Assembly: GCA_005786775.1 (NCBI GenBank)
Contig: SYDD01000358.1
Coordinates: 1-10,862 of the forward strand
Length of the DNA stretch: 10,862 bases
Source: Opitutaceae bacterium
GTDB lineage: Bacteria > Verrucomicrobiota > Verrucomicrobiia > Opitutales > Opitutaceae
Direction of reading: 5' to 3'
Part shown: piece after piece, positions 1 through 6,410 of the stretch
Numbering within the stretch: the first letter of the stretch is position 1
Layout of the letters: each line of letters opens with the position of its first letter
The notes under the pieces: generated by a model
What the model was told of the DNA's origin: nothing
What the model saw: the letters and a program-made list of their open reading frames with translations, nothing else
The model's database searches: none
Program-made: the position numbers and the translations under genes

Positions 1-431
1 CCGAAGATGCGGTCCCAGTCGAAGTCACCCGGCTTAAGCTGCGAAGCGGCGGTGTTGCCGCGATCGGAGTTGCCCACGGCCCCACGAATGCCAAAGCCGC
101 GCTCGGTGAAGTTGAGGCCGTTGCGCACGGTGCGACCGATGCCGTCGTCCTCGCGCCAGCGGATAAAGTCAGTCGCGACGCCGCCCTGGAGGATGCAATC
201 TTCCACGAGGTGCCCGACCTCGTTGTCGACGAAGGCCGTACAAACCGCGGTGCGGAGGCCGAAGCACTTCCGCAGCCCGCGCGAGGTGTTGTACTCGCCG
301 CCACCCTCCCAGACCTTGAATTCGCGGGCGGTGCGAATGCGCCCCTCGCCGGGATCGAGGCGTAGCATTACTTCGCCGAGGGAGATTTGGTCGAAGGCCG
401 TGGAACCGGCCGGCTTGAGGAGAAGGCTCAT
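1..431 (-). CDS. PfkB-family sugar kinase, 2-keto-3-deoxygluconate kinase type (partial, N-terminal 143 residues)
   Basis: Translation of the minus strand from the ATG at 431 runs open to the window edge, giving 143 complete codons; the C-terminal half with the catalytic loop is outside. Seen: an N-terminal strand with SLGEVMLRLDPG (residues 17-28) and the PfkB substrate-binding turn EGGGEYN (42-48), followed by a region that aligns nearly gap-free with the complete kinase at 873-1955. Both proteins end this stretch with nearly the same QLKPGDFDWDRIF / QLRPGDFNWGEIF segment, and both have exactly 28 residues up to the DPG motif, which supports both starts. PfkB proteins of this type phosphorylate 2-keto-3-deoxy-D-gluconate to KDPG in uronate and aldonate breakdown; that substrate is inferred. 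No Shine-Dalgarno sequence precedes the start, and the leader is C/T-rich. The gene diverges from its paralogue. Confidence 0.88.
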   Translation of the reverse strand, partial: MSLLLKPAGSTAFDQISLGEVMLRLDPGEGRIRTAREFKVWEGGGEYNTSRGLRKCFGLRTAVCTAFVDNEVGHLVEDCILQGGVATDFIRWREDDGIGRTVRNGLNFTERGFGIRGAVGNSDRGNTAASQLKPGDFDWDRIF

Positions 432-616
432 GTCGAGAGGGGGTGAGGCTAGGCGGCGCGGGGCGCGCCGGTCAACCTGCCGCGCGGGCCCAGCTGCCTG
501 GGCCGACGGATGTCCCACCCCCCGGAGTAGAATGGGGAAATGATCCAAGTTCCTTCGCGTCGCACCGGTTTCGGCATTTGGGACTCCCACCGCCAGGTGG
601 CCCGTCGGCAGCAGCG

Positions 617-658
617 TCTTCGGGACGAGGCGGAGCATGCTCCGCCCGTTCCCGAAGA
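617..658. repeat. 42-bp near-perfect palindrome
   Basis: The outer arms TCTTCGGGA (617-625) and TCCCGAAGA (650-658) are exact reverse complements. The inner arms GCGGAGCA (630-637) and TGCTCCGC (638-645) meet at the centre with no loop. Only three of the 21 base pairs between the two halves fail to match, all between the inner and outer arms. As RNA or single-stranded DNA it would fold into a cruciform or hairpin. Possible roles are a REP-like dispersed element, a protein-binding site or an element end. Function is unknown. Confidence 0.7.
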
Positions 659-721
659 GGATCTTGGTCTGCCGCTCACGGAGTCGGAGGTTTGGCCCCC
701 CGCGACGTGGCGGCGGGAGGA

Positions 722-823
722 GCGGCCATTAGCCGCGTGAGGTCCGCCGGGCGGGCTTGAGGGTCTGCTCTTGACCCAGTCACCCGCAGGCGGCGAGCCT
801 CACCGCTCACGTTAGGCGGCCGC
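722..823. repeat. 102-nt nested imperfect hairpin, weakly attC-like
   Basis: Five pairs of complementary arms nest in order: GCGGCC 722-727 with GGCCGC 818-823, GTGAGG 737-742 with CCTCAC 798-803, CCGCC 744-748 with GGCGG 789-793, GCGGG 751-755 with CCCGC 783-787, and GGGTC 761-765 with GACCC 773-777, around the 7-base loop TGCTCTT. Strict nesting of five arms makes a real long stem more likely than chance. The right arm carries GTTAGGC (811-817), which fits the integron core consensus GTTRRRY. The left arm lacks a matching RYYYAAC, so an integron attC call is not supported. It could be an end of a repeat element or a regulatory RNA stem ahead of the kinase at 873. Confidence 0.55.
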
Positions 824-872
824 AGCACGGATTTCCGCCGCCCGCCTCCGATCTTCTCTTTCCTAGCAGCCT

Positions 873-1955
873 ATGAACCACGGTCTCAACCTTCGTCCTT
901 CCGGCGCCCTCGACTTCGTGTCGCTCGGGGCCCTGATTCATCGCCTCGACCCGGGCATCATCCCGTTCCGGAAGGCGAACCACTGTGATATCCACGTGAG
1001 TGGCGGTGAGTTCAACGTGGCGGCTAATCTCGCGGACTGTTTCCGGCTCAACACCGGCGTGGTCTCTGCAATGGTCGACTACCCGATCGGAGATCTGATT
1101 GCGGAGCGGGTGCGGGCGATGGGCGTGCGTCCGTTTTACAAGCGCTTCAAGCACGACGGCGTCCGCGGACCGAACATGGCCACCGTGTACAGCGACCGCG
1201 GTCAGGGCGTGCGCGCGCCGGTCGTGTTCTACAACCGCAGCAACGAGGCGGCGGCGCAGCTCCGGCCCGGCGATTTTAACTGGGGCGAGATTTTCGGGCC
1301 CGGCGTCCGCTGGTTCCATAGCGGCGGCATCTTTGCGGCGCTTTCCGAAACGACCGGGGAGCTAATCGTCGAGGCGATGCAGGCCGCCAAAGCGGCCGGC
1401 GCCGTGACCTCGTTCGACCTCAACTACCGAGCGAAGCTCTGGGACATCTGGGGCGGCCAGTCGAAGGCGCTCGACGTGCTCGGCCGAATCGTCCGCAACG
1501 TCGATGTGCTCGTTGGTAACGAGGAAGACTTGCAGAAGGGCCTCGGGATCGAAGGGCAGGACGTGGAATCGAAGTCTAAGCTCGATCCCTCCGCGTTCTT
1601 CGCGCTCATCGACAAGGCCGTGCGCAAGTTCCCCAACGTCAAGGCGGTCGCGACCACCTTACGAGAGGTACACTCAACCAATCGCCATACTTGGGGCGCG
1701 GTCGCGTGGATGAACGGCAAGACCTATCAGTCCCCGACCTGCGAGCTCGACGTAATCGACCGCGTCGGTGGAGGCGACGGCTACGCCGCCGGCTTCATCT
1801 ACGGGCTACTCTCTGGGGCCTCCGAGCAGGAGTCGGTGAACCTGGGCTGGGCGCATGGCGCGCTGCTGACCACTTTCCCCGGCGACACCACGATGGCGAC
1901 GGTAGAGCAGGTGAAGGCCTTCGCCAAGGGAGGCTCGGCGCGCATCCAACGCTGA
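873..1955 (+). CDS. PfkB-family sugar kinase, 2-keto-3-deoxygluconate kinase type
   Basis: This complete protein of 360 residues is predicted to phosphorylate 2-keto-3-deoxygluconate or a related keto-deoxy sugar acid in the cytoplasm. Seen: SGGEFN (43-48), the N-terminal PfkB substrate turn; FDLNYRAKLW (181-190), the D-x-N-x-R...LW pattern common in KDG kinases; VGNEEDL (214-220); and the C-terminal anion hole and catalytic loop DRVGGGDGYAAG (296-307), with D302 as the predicted catalytic base. The DRxGGGD form, rather than the DTxGAGD of ribokinase-like members, is also typical of KDG kinases. The start is supported by equal N-terminal length to the paralogue on the opposite strand at 1-431. 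No Shine-Dalgarno is visible; the leader is pyrimidine-rich. A strong terminator follows at 1989-2016. The family is secure, the exact substrate is inferred. Confidence 0.9.
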   Translation: MNHGLNLRPSGALDFVSLGALIHRLDPGIIPFRKANHCDIHVSGGEFNVAANLADCFRLNTGVVSAMVDYPIGDLIAERVRAMGVRPFYKRFKHDGVRGPNMATVYSDRGQGVRAPVVFYNRSNEAAAQLRPGDFNWGEIFGPGVRWFHSGGIFAALSETTGELIVEAMQAAKAAGAVTSFDLNYRAKLWDIWGGQSKALDVLGRIVRNVDVLVGNEEDLQKGLGIEGQDVESKSKLDPSAFFALIDKAVRKFPNVKAVATTLREVHSTNRHTWGAVAWMNGKTYQSPTCELDVIDRVGGGDGYAAGFIYGLLSGASEQESVNLGWAHGALLTTFPGDTTMATVEQVKAFAKGGSARIQR

Positions 1956-1988
1956 GTTGACCGCCGCCAGCCGGCACACAAATTCCCC

Positions 1989-2016
1989 GGGCGGCGCGTT
2001 CACGGCCGCCCTTTTT
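1989..2016 (+). terminator. Intrinsic terminator abutting the larA-like start codon
   Basis: GGGCGGC (1989-1995) and GCCGCCC (2005-2011) form a 7-bp all-GC stem around a 9-base loop, followed directly by five T residues (2012-2016). One base later comes the ATG at 2018. This is a textbook Rho-independent terminator and should end the kinase transcript, which stops at 1955. Its closeness to the next start leaves no room for a normal leader or ribosome binding site, so either transcription reads through it or the downstream start differs from the one chosen. Confidence 0.75.
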
Positions 2017-2017
2017 C

Positions 2018-3292
2018 ATGCTCTACTTCGCCCGCGGCTCCGCGACCGACCGACTCACCGCTCAAGATCTTCGCGCCGGCGTGCGTGCCGCGCTGGACCG
2101 CTTGGGGCCGCGCCGGCGCGTGCTGGCGGTTCCGCCGGACTTCACGCGATTCCACTCCCAAGCCGGTCCGCTGACCTGCCTCGTCCACGAGTACTATGGC
2201 GACCGCCTCACGGACGTGCTGCCGGCGCTGGGCACGCACTCGCCGATGACTCCAGAGCAGTTGCACGAGATGTTCCCGACCGTCCCGGCCGACCGCTTTC
2301 GGGTACATAACTGGCGCACCGGCATCACCACTGTGGGCACGGTGCCCGCGGAGTTCGTCCGGACGGTTTCCGAAGGAGCGGTGGAGTTCCCGTGGCCGGC
2401 CCAGGTCGCGAACCTCATTGCGGAGGGTGGCCACGACCTGATTCTTTCGATCGGCCAAGTGGTGCCGCACGAGGTCATCGGGATGGCCAACTACAACAAG
2501 AATATCTTCGTGGGCACGGGCGGGGTAGAGGGGATCAACAAGAGCCACTTCGTCGGGGCCGCTTTCGGGATGGAGCGGATGATGGGTCGCGCGGACACGC
2601 CGGTCCGGCGCATCCTGAACTATGCTGGCGAGCATTTCACCAAGCACCTCCCGATCGTCTATGTCCACACCGTGGTGGCCCGAGGTGCCGGCGGGGCGCT
2701 GGAGGTCCGCGGGCTCTTCATCGGGGATGATGCGGAGGTGTTCAACCGCGCCGCCGCGCTCTCGCTCGAGGTAAACTTCGAGATGCTGGAGGCTCCGCTG
2801 AGCAAGGTGGTCGTGTACCTCGATCCAGCCGAGTTCAAGAGCACGTGGCTCGGCAACAAGGCGGTCTACCGTACGCGGATGGCGATGGCCGATGGCGGTG
2901 AGCTGCTCATCCTTGCCCCTGGTCTCCGCGAGTTCGGGGAGGACCACGAGATCGACCGACTCATCCGCAAATACGGGTACCGGGGCACGCCGGCCACCCT
3001 GGCGGCCACTCGGGCTAACCCGGAGTTACAGCAGAACCTGAGCGCCGCCGCCCACCTCATCCACGGTTCCAGCGAGGGGCGCTTCGGGATCACCTACTGC
3101 CCGGGGCACCTTTCCCGCGCCGAGATCGAGGGTGTCGGATTCAAGTGGGCGGACCTCGCTGAGACCACCCGGCGCTACGACCCCGCGCGGCTCTCCGAGG
3201 GCTGGAACACGCTGCCCGACGGCGAGCGCATTTTCTATATCTCGAACCCGGCCCTCGGCCTCTGGGCCTACCGGGGAAGGTTCAGCGCCTGA
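2018..3292 (+). CDS. LarA-family (DUF2088) nickel-pincer 2-hydroxyacid racemase/epimerase homologue
   Basis: This protein of 424 residues matches the lactate racemase LarA fold in length and motif order. Seen: PDFTR (40-44), LGTHSPMT (71-78), VVPHEVIG (148-155), NYNKN (158-162) and NKSH (174-177). Residue spacing fits Lactobacillus LarA as I recall it: D41/R44 for D72/R75, H74 for H108, H151 for H174, K161 for the cofactor-linked K184 and H177 for H200; the last three keep the exact 10- and 16-residue intervals. Characterised relatives include lactate, malate and 2-hydroxyglutarate racemases and D-gluconate 2-epimerases, so a sugar acid is possible beside KDG kinases. The cofactor genes larB, larC and larE are not in the window. 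The ATG at 2018 fits the family N-terminus but lies one base after a terminator T-tract. The downstream oxidase starts 11 nt after the stop, so the two are probably co-transcribed. Confidence 0.85.
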   Translation: MLYFARGSATDRLTAQDLRAGVRAALDRLGPRRRVLAVPPDFTRFHSQAGPLTCLVHEYYGDRLTDVLPALGTHSPMTPEQLHEMFPTVPADRFRVHNWRTGITTVGTVPAEFVRTVSEGAVEFPWPAQVANLIAEGGHDLILSIGQVVPHEVIGMANYNKNIFVGTGGVEGINKSHFVGAAFGMERMMGRADTPVRRILNYAGEHFTKHLPIVYVHTVVARGAGGALEVRGLFIGDDAEVFNRAAALSLEVNFEMLEAPLSKVVVYLDPAEFKSTWLGNKAVYRTRMAMADGGELLILAPGLREFGEDHEIDRLIRKYGYRGTPATLAATRANPELQQNLSAAAHLIHGSSEGRFGITYCPGHLSRAEIEGVGFKWADLAETTRRYDPARLSEGWNTLPDGERIFYISNPALGLWAYRGRFSA

Positions 3293-3303
3293 ACGCGCTC
3301 GCC

Positions 3304-4740
3304 ATGAAGCGTTTTCCTGCTGCCACCGCCGCGCTGCGGCGCCGCCTCGGGGCGGGCGTGGTCCGGACAGACGCAGCCGAGTTGAACGAGGCGGGCTGCG
3401 ACGGATCAAAGCTTTCCGTGCTCCCGGAGGCGAGGATCCGAGTGCGCCGCGAGGCAGACGTGGGCGTGGTCCTCGCCTTGGCCAACCGTTACCGGGTGCC
3501 CGTGACTACTCGCGGCCGGGGCACTACCCTCACGGGCGCCGCGGTTCCTGTGCATGGCGGTTGGGTCCTCGACCTGCTGGGCCTCGACTCAATCCGAATC
3601 GATGCGGAGGCGGGAATGGCGCACGTACAGGCCGGCGCCAACGTGGCCGCGCTGCAGCGGGCCGCGGAGGACGCTGGCTGGTTTTACCCTCCCGATCCCT
3701 CCTCCCGCGAGTACTGCACCATTGGCGGTAACATCGCTTGCAACGCGGGCGGGATGCACGGGGGGAAGTACGGCGTCACCCGCGACTTCGTGATCGCCCT
3801 GCGCGGCTACCTGCCCACCGGGGAGAACGTGGAATGGGGCACCCCAACCAAAAAATTTTCCGCGGGCTTTAACTTGCGCGACCTCTGGATCGGCGCGGAA
3901 GGGATGCTCGGGGTCGTGACCGGCGCGGTGTTGAAGCTTCTCCCGCGGCCGGCCGAGCGCTGGACCCTGCTGACGGCGTTCCGGGATGAAGCCGCGGCGC
4001 TGCGGGCGGCGCTGTCATTGTTTCGCTCCCGCGTGCAGCCGACAATCTGCGAGTTCCTCGACGGGGACAGCGTGCGCTGTGCGGAACGGGCTACCGGTCA
4101 GGCGGTCTTTCCCGGCCAGCCCGGCCGCGCCGTGATCCTGCTCGAATTCGCCGGTTCCCGCGGCGAGCTGCGGGAGCTCCGGCCGCTCGTCCGCGCGTGG
4201 GCGGAGGCGCACGCGCAGGCCCACCGGGTCGCCCGCTCACGCGTGGAGGCGGAACAGCTCTGGGCGGTTCGCCGCAAGTGCTCTGGCGCGATGTTCGAGC
4301 TGGGGGACGCGAAGCTGAATGAAGATGTCGTCGTGCCGATGCGGAGCTACCTCGCGCTGGCGCGGTTCCTGGTACGACTCCGGCGGGAATCCGGCCTCGC
4401 GATCCCCACTTTCGGCCACCTCGCGGACGGCAACCTGCACGTAAATATCATGTACCACCAGGCGGTCGCGCGGGAGCGACGGGCTGCCGAACGCGCGGTT
4501 CGGCGGCTCATGAAGGAAGTCGTAGCCCTCGGTGGTGCCATCTCCGGCGAACACGGGATCGGGCTGGCCAAGACGCCCTTCCTCCGGATCCAGCATTCGC
4601 CGGCGCAGATTCGGGCGATGCAGGCGGTCAAGCGCGCGCTGGACCCGGCTGGCATCCTCAATCCCGGCAAGATGTTCTCCGTCTTCGAAGTCTGGAAGCA
4701 CCCGCGCACCGCGGTGCGTTTCCCGTGGGACCACAAGTGA
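3304..4740 (+). CDS. FAD-linked 2-hydroxyacid oxidase/dehydrogenase, GlcD/D-lactate dehydrogenase type
   Basis: This protein of 478 residues belongs to the vanillyl-alcohol-oxidase-fold flavoproteins that oxidise D-2-hydroxyacids (D-lactate, glycolate, D-2-hydroxyglutarate) to 2-keto acids. Seen: the FAD-binding motif RGRGTTLTGAAVP (70-82), DPSSREYCTIGGNIACNAGG (131-150), GAEGMLGVVTGAVLKLLPRP (197-216), the C-terminal substrate motif FGHLADGNLHVNI (370-382), GEHGIG (415-420) and the closing LDPAGILNPGK (446-456). Length is normal for a GlcD subunit. No C-terminal iron-sulphur (CCG) domain is fused and no GlcE/GlcF partner is adjacent, so the electron acceptor is unknown. It follows the LarA-like gene by 11 nt, which suggests that the racemase supplies the D-isomer this enzyme oxidises. 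There is no visible Shine-Dalgarno. It converges with the peptidase gene, leaving 15 nt. Confidence 0.88.
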   Translation: MKRFPAATAALRRRLGAGVVRTDAAELNEAGCDGSKLSVLPEARIRVRREADVGVVLALANRYRVPVTTRGRGTTLTGAAVPVHGGWVLDLLGLDSIRIDAEAGMAHVQAGANVAALQRAAEDAGWFYPPDPSSREYCTIGGNIACNAGGMHGGKYGVTRDFVIALRGYLPTGENVEWGTPTKKFSAGFNLRDLWIGAEGMLGVVTGAVLKLLPRPAERWTLLTAFRDEAAALRAALSLFRSRVQPTICEFLDGDSVRCAERATGQAVFPGQPGRAVILLEFAGSRGELRELRPLVRAWAEAHAQAHRVARSRVEAEQLWAVRRKCSGAMFELGDAKLNEDVVVPMRSYLALARFLVRLRRESGLAIPTFGHLADGNLHVNIMYHQAVARERRAAERAVRRLMKEVVALGGAISGEHGIGLAKTPFLRIQHSPAQIRAMQAVKRALDPAGILNPGKMFSVFEVWKHPRTAVRFPWDHK

Positions 4741-4755
4741 GCCGCGCCGAGGCGC

Positions 4756-5295
4756 CTACGCGCCGTTTCCGCTGGCGAAGAACCAGTGCCAGGGTTCGTA
4801 GCCGATGCCCCAGGCGTTGCCGCGCGGGTAGGACAGCCGGAAGCCGACGCCCGTTGCGTGGCACTGCAGCCAGCGGAAGGCGGAGGTTTCGCCGAAGTTC
4901 TCCTCAAGGTCCGTGTGGCCCGGACAACCGATGTCGAGCGCCCGGCCGGAGTGGTGTTCGCTGAAGCCGGGGGCGGCGATCAGCCGGAGGATATCGTCCA
5001 GGTCCCGCCCGGCCGCGCGTTTGCGTCGGATGATCTCCGCTTGCCGCGCCACCGAGCGGAACCCTGAGACCGGCAGTAACTTAATCCCGTCTAGCGCCGC
5101 ACCGGCCTCCAGCCGCTGCCACGCCGCGGCCGCCCCAGGCAGGAGCCGCACGGGCGGATCGACGTCTCCCCGGTCCACTCGGACGAGCTCCCGCTCGGGC
5201 GCTTCAGCGTGAAAAGGCAGGCCACGGTGGGTGGTGTAATTCGCCGGGATGCCCAGTTCGCGATGGAGGGCGGCGATCGCGGGAGGCAGGTCCAC
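4756..5295 (-). CDS. M15 (VanY-like) D-alanyl-D-alanine carboxypeptidase family zinc peptidase
   Basis: This 179-residue protein carries the M15B peptidase signature. Seen: SGFRSVARQ (77-85), then SEHHSGRALD (112-121), which fits S-x-H-x-x-G-x-A-x-D with zinc ligands H114 and D121, and YEPWHW (166-171), with E167 as catalytic base and H170 as third ligand. The family trims the terminal D-Ala from peptidoglycan stem peptides. No signal peptide or membrane anchor is visible, so how it would reach the periplasm is unclear; a cytoplasmic role in recycling is possible. The start is GTG, two codons after the trxB stop and in the same frame; no later ATG exists before the catalytic motifs, and the stop just upstream excludes an earlier start. 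Translational coupling to trxB is likely. Confidence 0.85.
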   Translation of the reverse strand: MDLPPAIAALHRELGIPANYTTHRGLPFHAEAPERELVRVDRGDVDPPVRLLPGAAAAWQRLEAGAALDGIKLLPVSGFRSVARQAEIIRRKRAAGRDLDDILRLIAAPGFSEHHSGRALDIGCPGHTDLEENFGETSAFRWLQCHATGVGFRLSYPRGNAWGIGYEPWHWFFASGNGA

Positions 5296-5298
5296 GGC

Positions 5299-6246
5299 TC
5301 AGTCGCCGTGCCCGGCGAGCCAGCGCTCGGCCTCGATCGCGGCAGCGCAACCCATGCCGGCGGCGGTGATCGCCTGCCGGTAAACGTGGTCCGCGCAGTC
5401 GCCGGCGACGTAAACTCCGGGGATGCGGGTGCGGACCGCGGAGCCCGCGGCCGGCTTAAAATAGCCCTGCTCGTCCACCTCGAGTGGCGGCGCGAAGGGC
5501 CCCGTGTTCGGGAGGTGGCCGATCGCGACGAAGATGCCCTTCACCGCCAGGACCTGCTCCGCCCCGGTCTTCACATTCCGCACGCGCAGGCCGCTGACCG
5601 CGCCTTCGGCAACGCCCTCCACCGCCAAGGGTAGACTGTCCCAGACGCAGGTGATCTTCTCGTGGCGGGTCACCCGGTCGGCCATAATCTTCGAGGCGCG
5701 CAGGGTGTCGCGGCGGTGGACGAGGTAGACGCGGGACGCGAAGCGCGTCAGGAAGAGCGCCTCCTCGGCGGCGCTGTCGCCGCCACCGATCACGGCGACG
5801 TCCATCTTCCGGTAGAAGGCGCCGTCGCAGGTCGCGCAGGTGGTGACGCCCTTGCCGCCGTAGAGCTCCTTCTCACCGGGGATCCCGGTCATCCGCGGCG
5901 AGGCGCCGGTGGCGATGATCACGGCGCGGGCCAGGATGACGCGGTCGCCGGCGTGGAGCTTGCGGGGGTGGCAGGTGAAATCGACGCGGTCGACGAGCGC
6001 CTGCTCGAAGCGGGTGCCGAAGCGGGTGGCCTGCTCGCGCAGGTTCTGCATCAGCTGGAACCCGTCGACGCCGTGGGGAAAGCCCGGGAAATTCTCCACC
6101 TCGCTGGTGGTCGTGAGCTGCCCGCCGGGTAGGGGGCCTTCGAGCACGAGCGGGGAAAGATTCGCGCGGCCGGTGTAGATGGCGGCCGTCAGGCCGGCGC
6201 AGCCGGTGCCGATGATGACAACGTTTTCGACGGAAGGGGCGGGCAT
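5299..6246 (-). CDS. trxB: Thioredoxin-disulfide reductase
   Basis: This 315-residue flavoprotein uses NADPH to reduce thioredoxin in the cytoplasm. Seen: the FAD dinucleotide fold IIGTGCAG (11-18), PGGQLTTTSEVENFPGFP (40-57), IATGA (111-115), the redox-active CATC (C137 and C140), the NADPH fold GGGDSA (154-159) with HRRDTLR (177-183) for the 2'-phosphate, and the closing FAD motif GDCAD (282-286). Length matches low-molecular-weight bacterial TrxB. I chose the ATG at 6246, which puts the first strand at residues 8-12 as usual; an earlier in-frame start at 6324 would add 26 unconserved residues. There is no Shine-Dalgarno; the leader is C/T-rich. It heads a probable two-gene operon with the M15 peptidase and diverges from the MFS gene. 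Confidence 0.96.
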   Translation of the reverse strand: MPAPSVENVVIIGTGCAGLTAAIYTGRANLSPLVLEGPLPGGQLTTTSEVENFPGFPHGVDGFQLMQNLREQATRFGTRFEQALVDRVDFTCHPRKLHAGDRVILARAVIIATGASPRMTGIPGEKELYGGKGVTTCATCDGAFYRKMDVAVIGGGDSAAEEALFLTRFASRVYLVHRRDTLRASKIMADRVTRHEKITCVWDSLPLAVEGVAEGAVSGLRVRNVKTGAEQVLAVKGIFVAIGHLPNTGPFAPPLEVDEQGYFKPAAGSAVRTRIPGVYVAGDCADHVYRQAITAAGMGCAAAIEAERWLAGHGD

Positions 6247-6334
6247 ACGGTGCCCGAAGAGAGGGGGAGGGGAGGCGGCGGCGCAATCCCGGAGATCGTC
6301 CCGGGCCACCGGCGGCGCTTGCAATTTTCGTGGC

Positions 6335-6363
6335 GGACCGGAGCCTAGCGCCGCGTCCGGTCC
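6335..6363. promoter_or_regulatory. Inverted repeat in the trxB/MFS divergent region (candidate operator or stem-loop)
   Basis: GGACCGGA (6335-6342) and TCCGGTCC (6356-6363) are perfect 8-bp reverse complements separated by 13 bases. They lie about midway between the divergent trxB and MFS starts. The only AT-rich patch nearby, TTGCAATTTTCG (6319-6330), could hold part of a promoter, but I cannot assign a -35/-10 pair. Either a regulator site or an mRNA leader hairpin for the MFS gene would fit. In such GC-rich DNA chance is also possible. Confidence 0.3.
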
Positions 6364-6410
6364 CCCGCGGACCCCTTGACTCTCCCTCCCCCTCCCCCGA
6401 TCTGCCCCGC

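Larger units (their letters stand above)
432..872. other. Structured non-coding region between divergent kinase genes
   Basis: These 441 bases separate two divergent, paralogous kinases and must hold both promoters, but I see no convincing -35/-10 pair. On the minus strand a TTGACC (complement of 470-475) with TAGCCT about 18 bases downstream is a weak candidate for the left kinase. The region holds three inverted repeats: a 7-bp stem with a 4-base loop at 487-504, a 42-bp near-palindrome at 617-658, and a 102-nt nested hairpin at 722-823. The 9-mer CCGCTCACG occurs at 672-680 and again at 803-811. Short open frames exist here, for example 540-740 on the plus strand, but they are arginine- and proline-rich and look like chance frames in GC-rich DNA. 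The density of dyads suggests a dispersed repeat or a regulatory region. Confidence 0.6.

Noticed and set aside
7..543. A 178-codon plus-strand open frame
   Set aside because: It is antisense to the partial KDG-type kinase, whose motifs are clear on the minus strand; its own product is serine- and arginine-rich and unlike any family.
540..740. A 66-codon plus-strand open frame in the kinase spacer
   Set aside because: It is low in complexity, has no recognisable motif, overlaps the palindrome and ends inside the long hairpin, so coding is not supported. A copy search would decide.
811..817. GTTAGGC as a true integron attC recombination site
   Set aside because: The partner core RYYYAAC is missing from the left arm and no integrase or cassette array is visible, so only a weak resemblance is claimed.
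2000..2947. A 315-codon antisense open frame under the LarA-like gene
   Set aside because: The sense strand carries LarA motifs with correct spacing throughout; the antisense frame shows no family features and is a composition artefact.
4751..4764. Short hairpin GGCGC-CTAC-GCGCC between the convergent oxidase and peptidase genes
   Set aside because: A 5-bp stem followed by only three T residues is too weak to call as a terminator in GC-rich sequence.
6247..6324. N-terminal extension of thioredoxin reductase from a start at 6324
   Set aside because: TrxB proteins normally begin a few residues before the first FAD-binding strand, as the ATG at 6246 gives; the extension is unconserved in character.
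6330..6410. N-terminal extension of the MFS transporter from a start at 6330
   Set aside because: The 27 added residues are proline- and serine-rich, lie over the inverted repeat of the divergent region and do not resemble an MFS N-terminus; the ATG at 6411 fits better.
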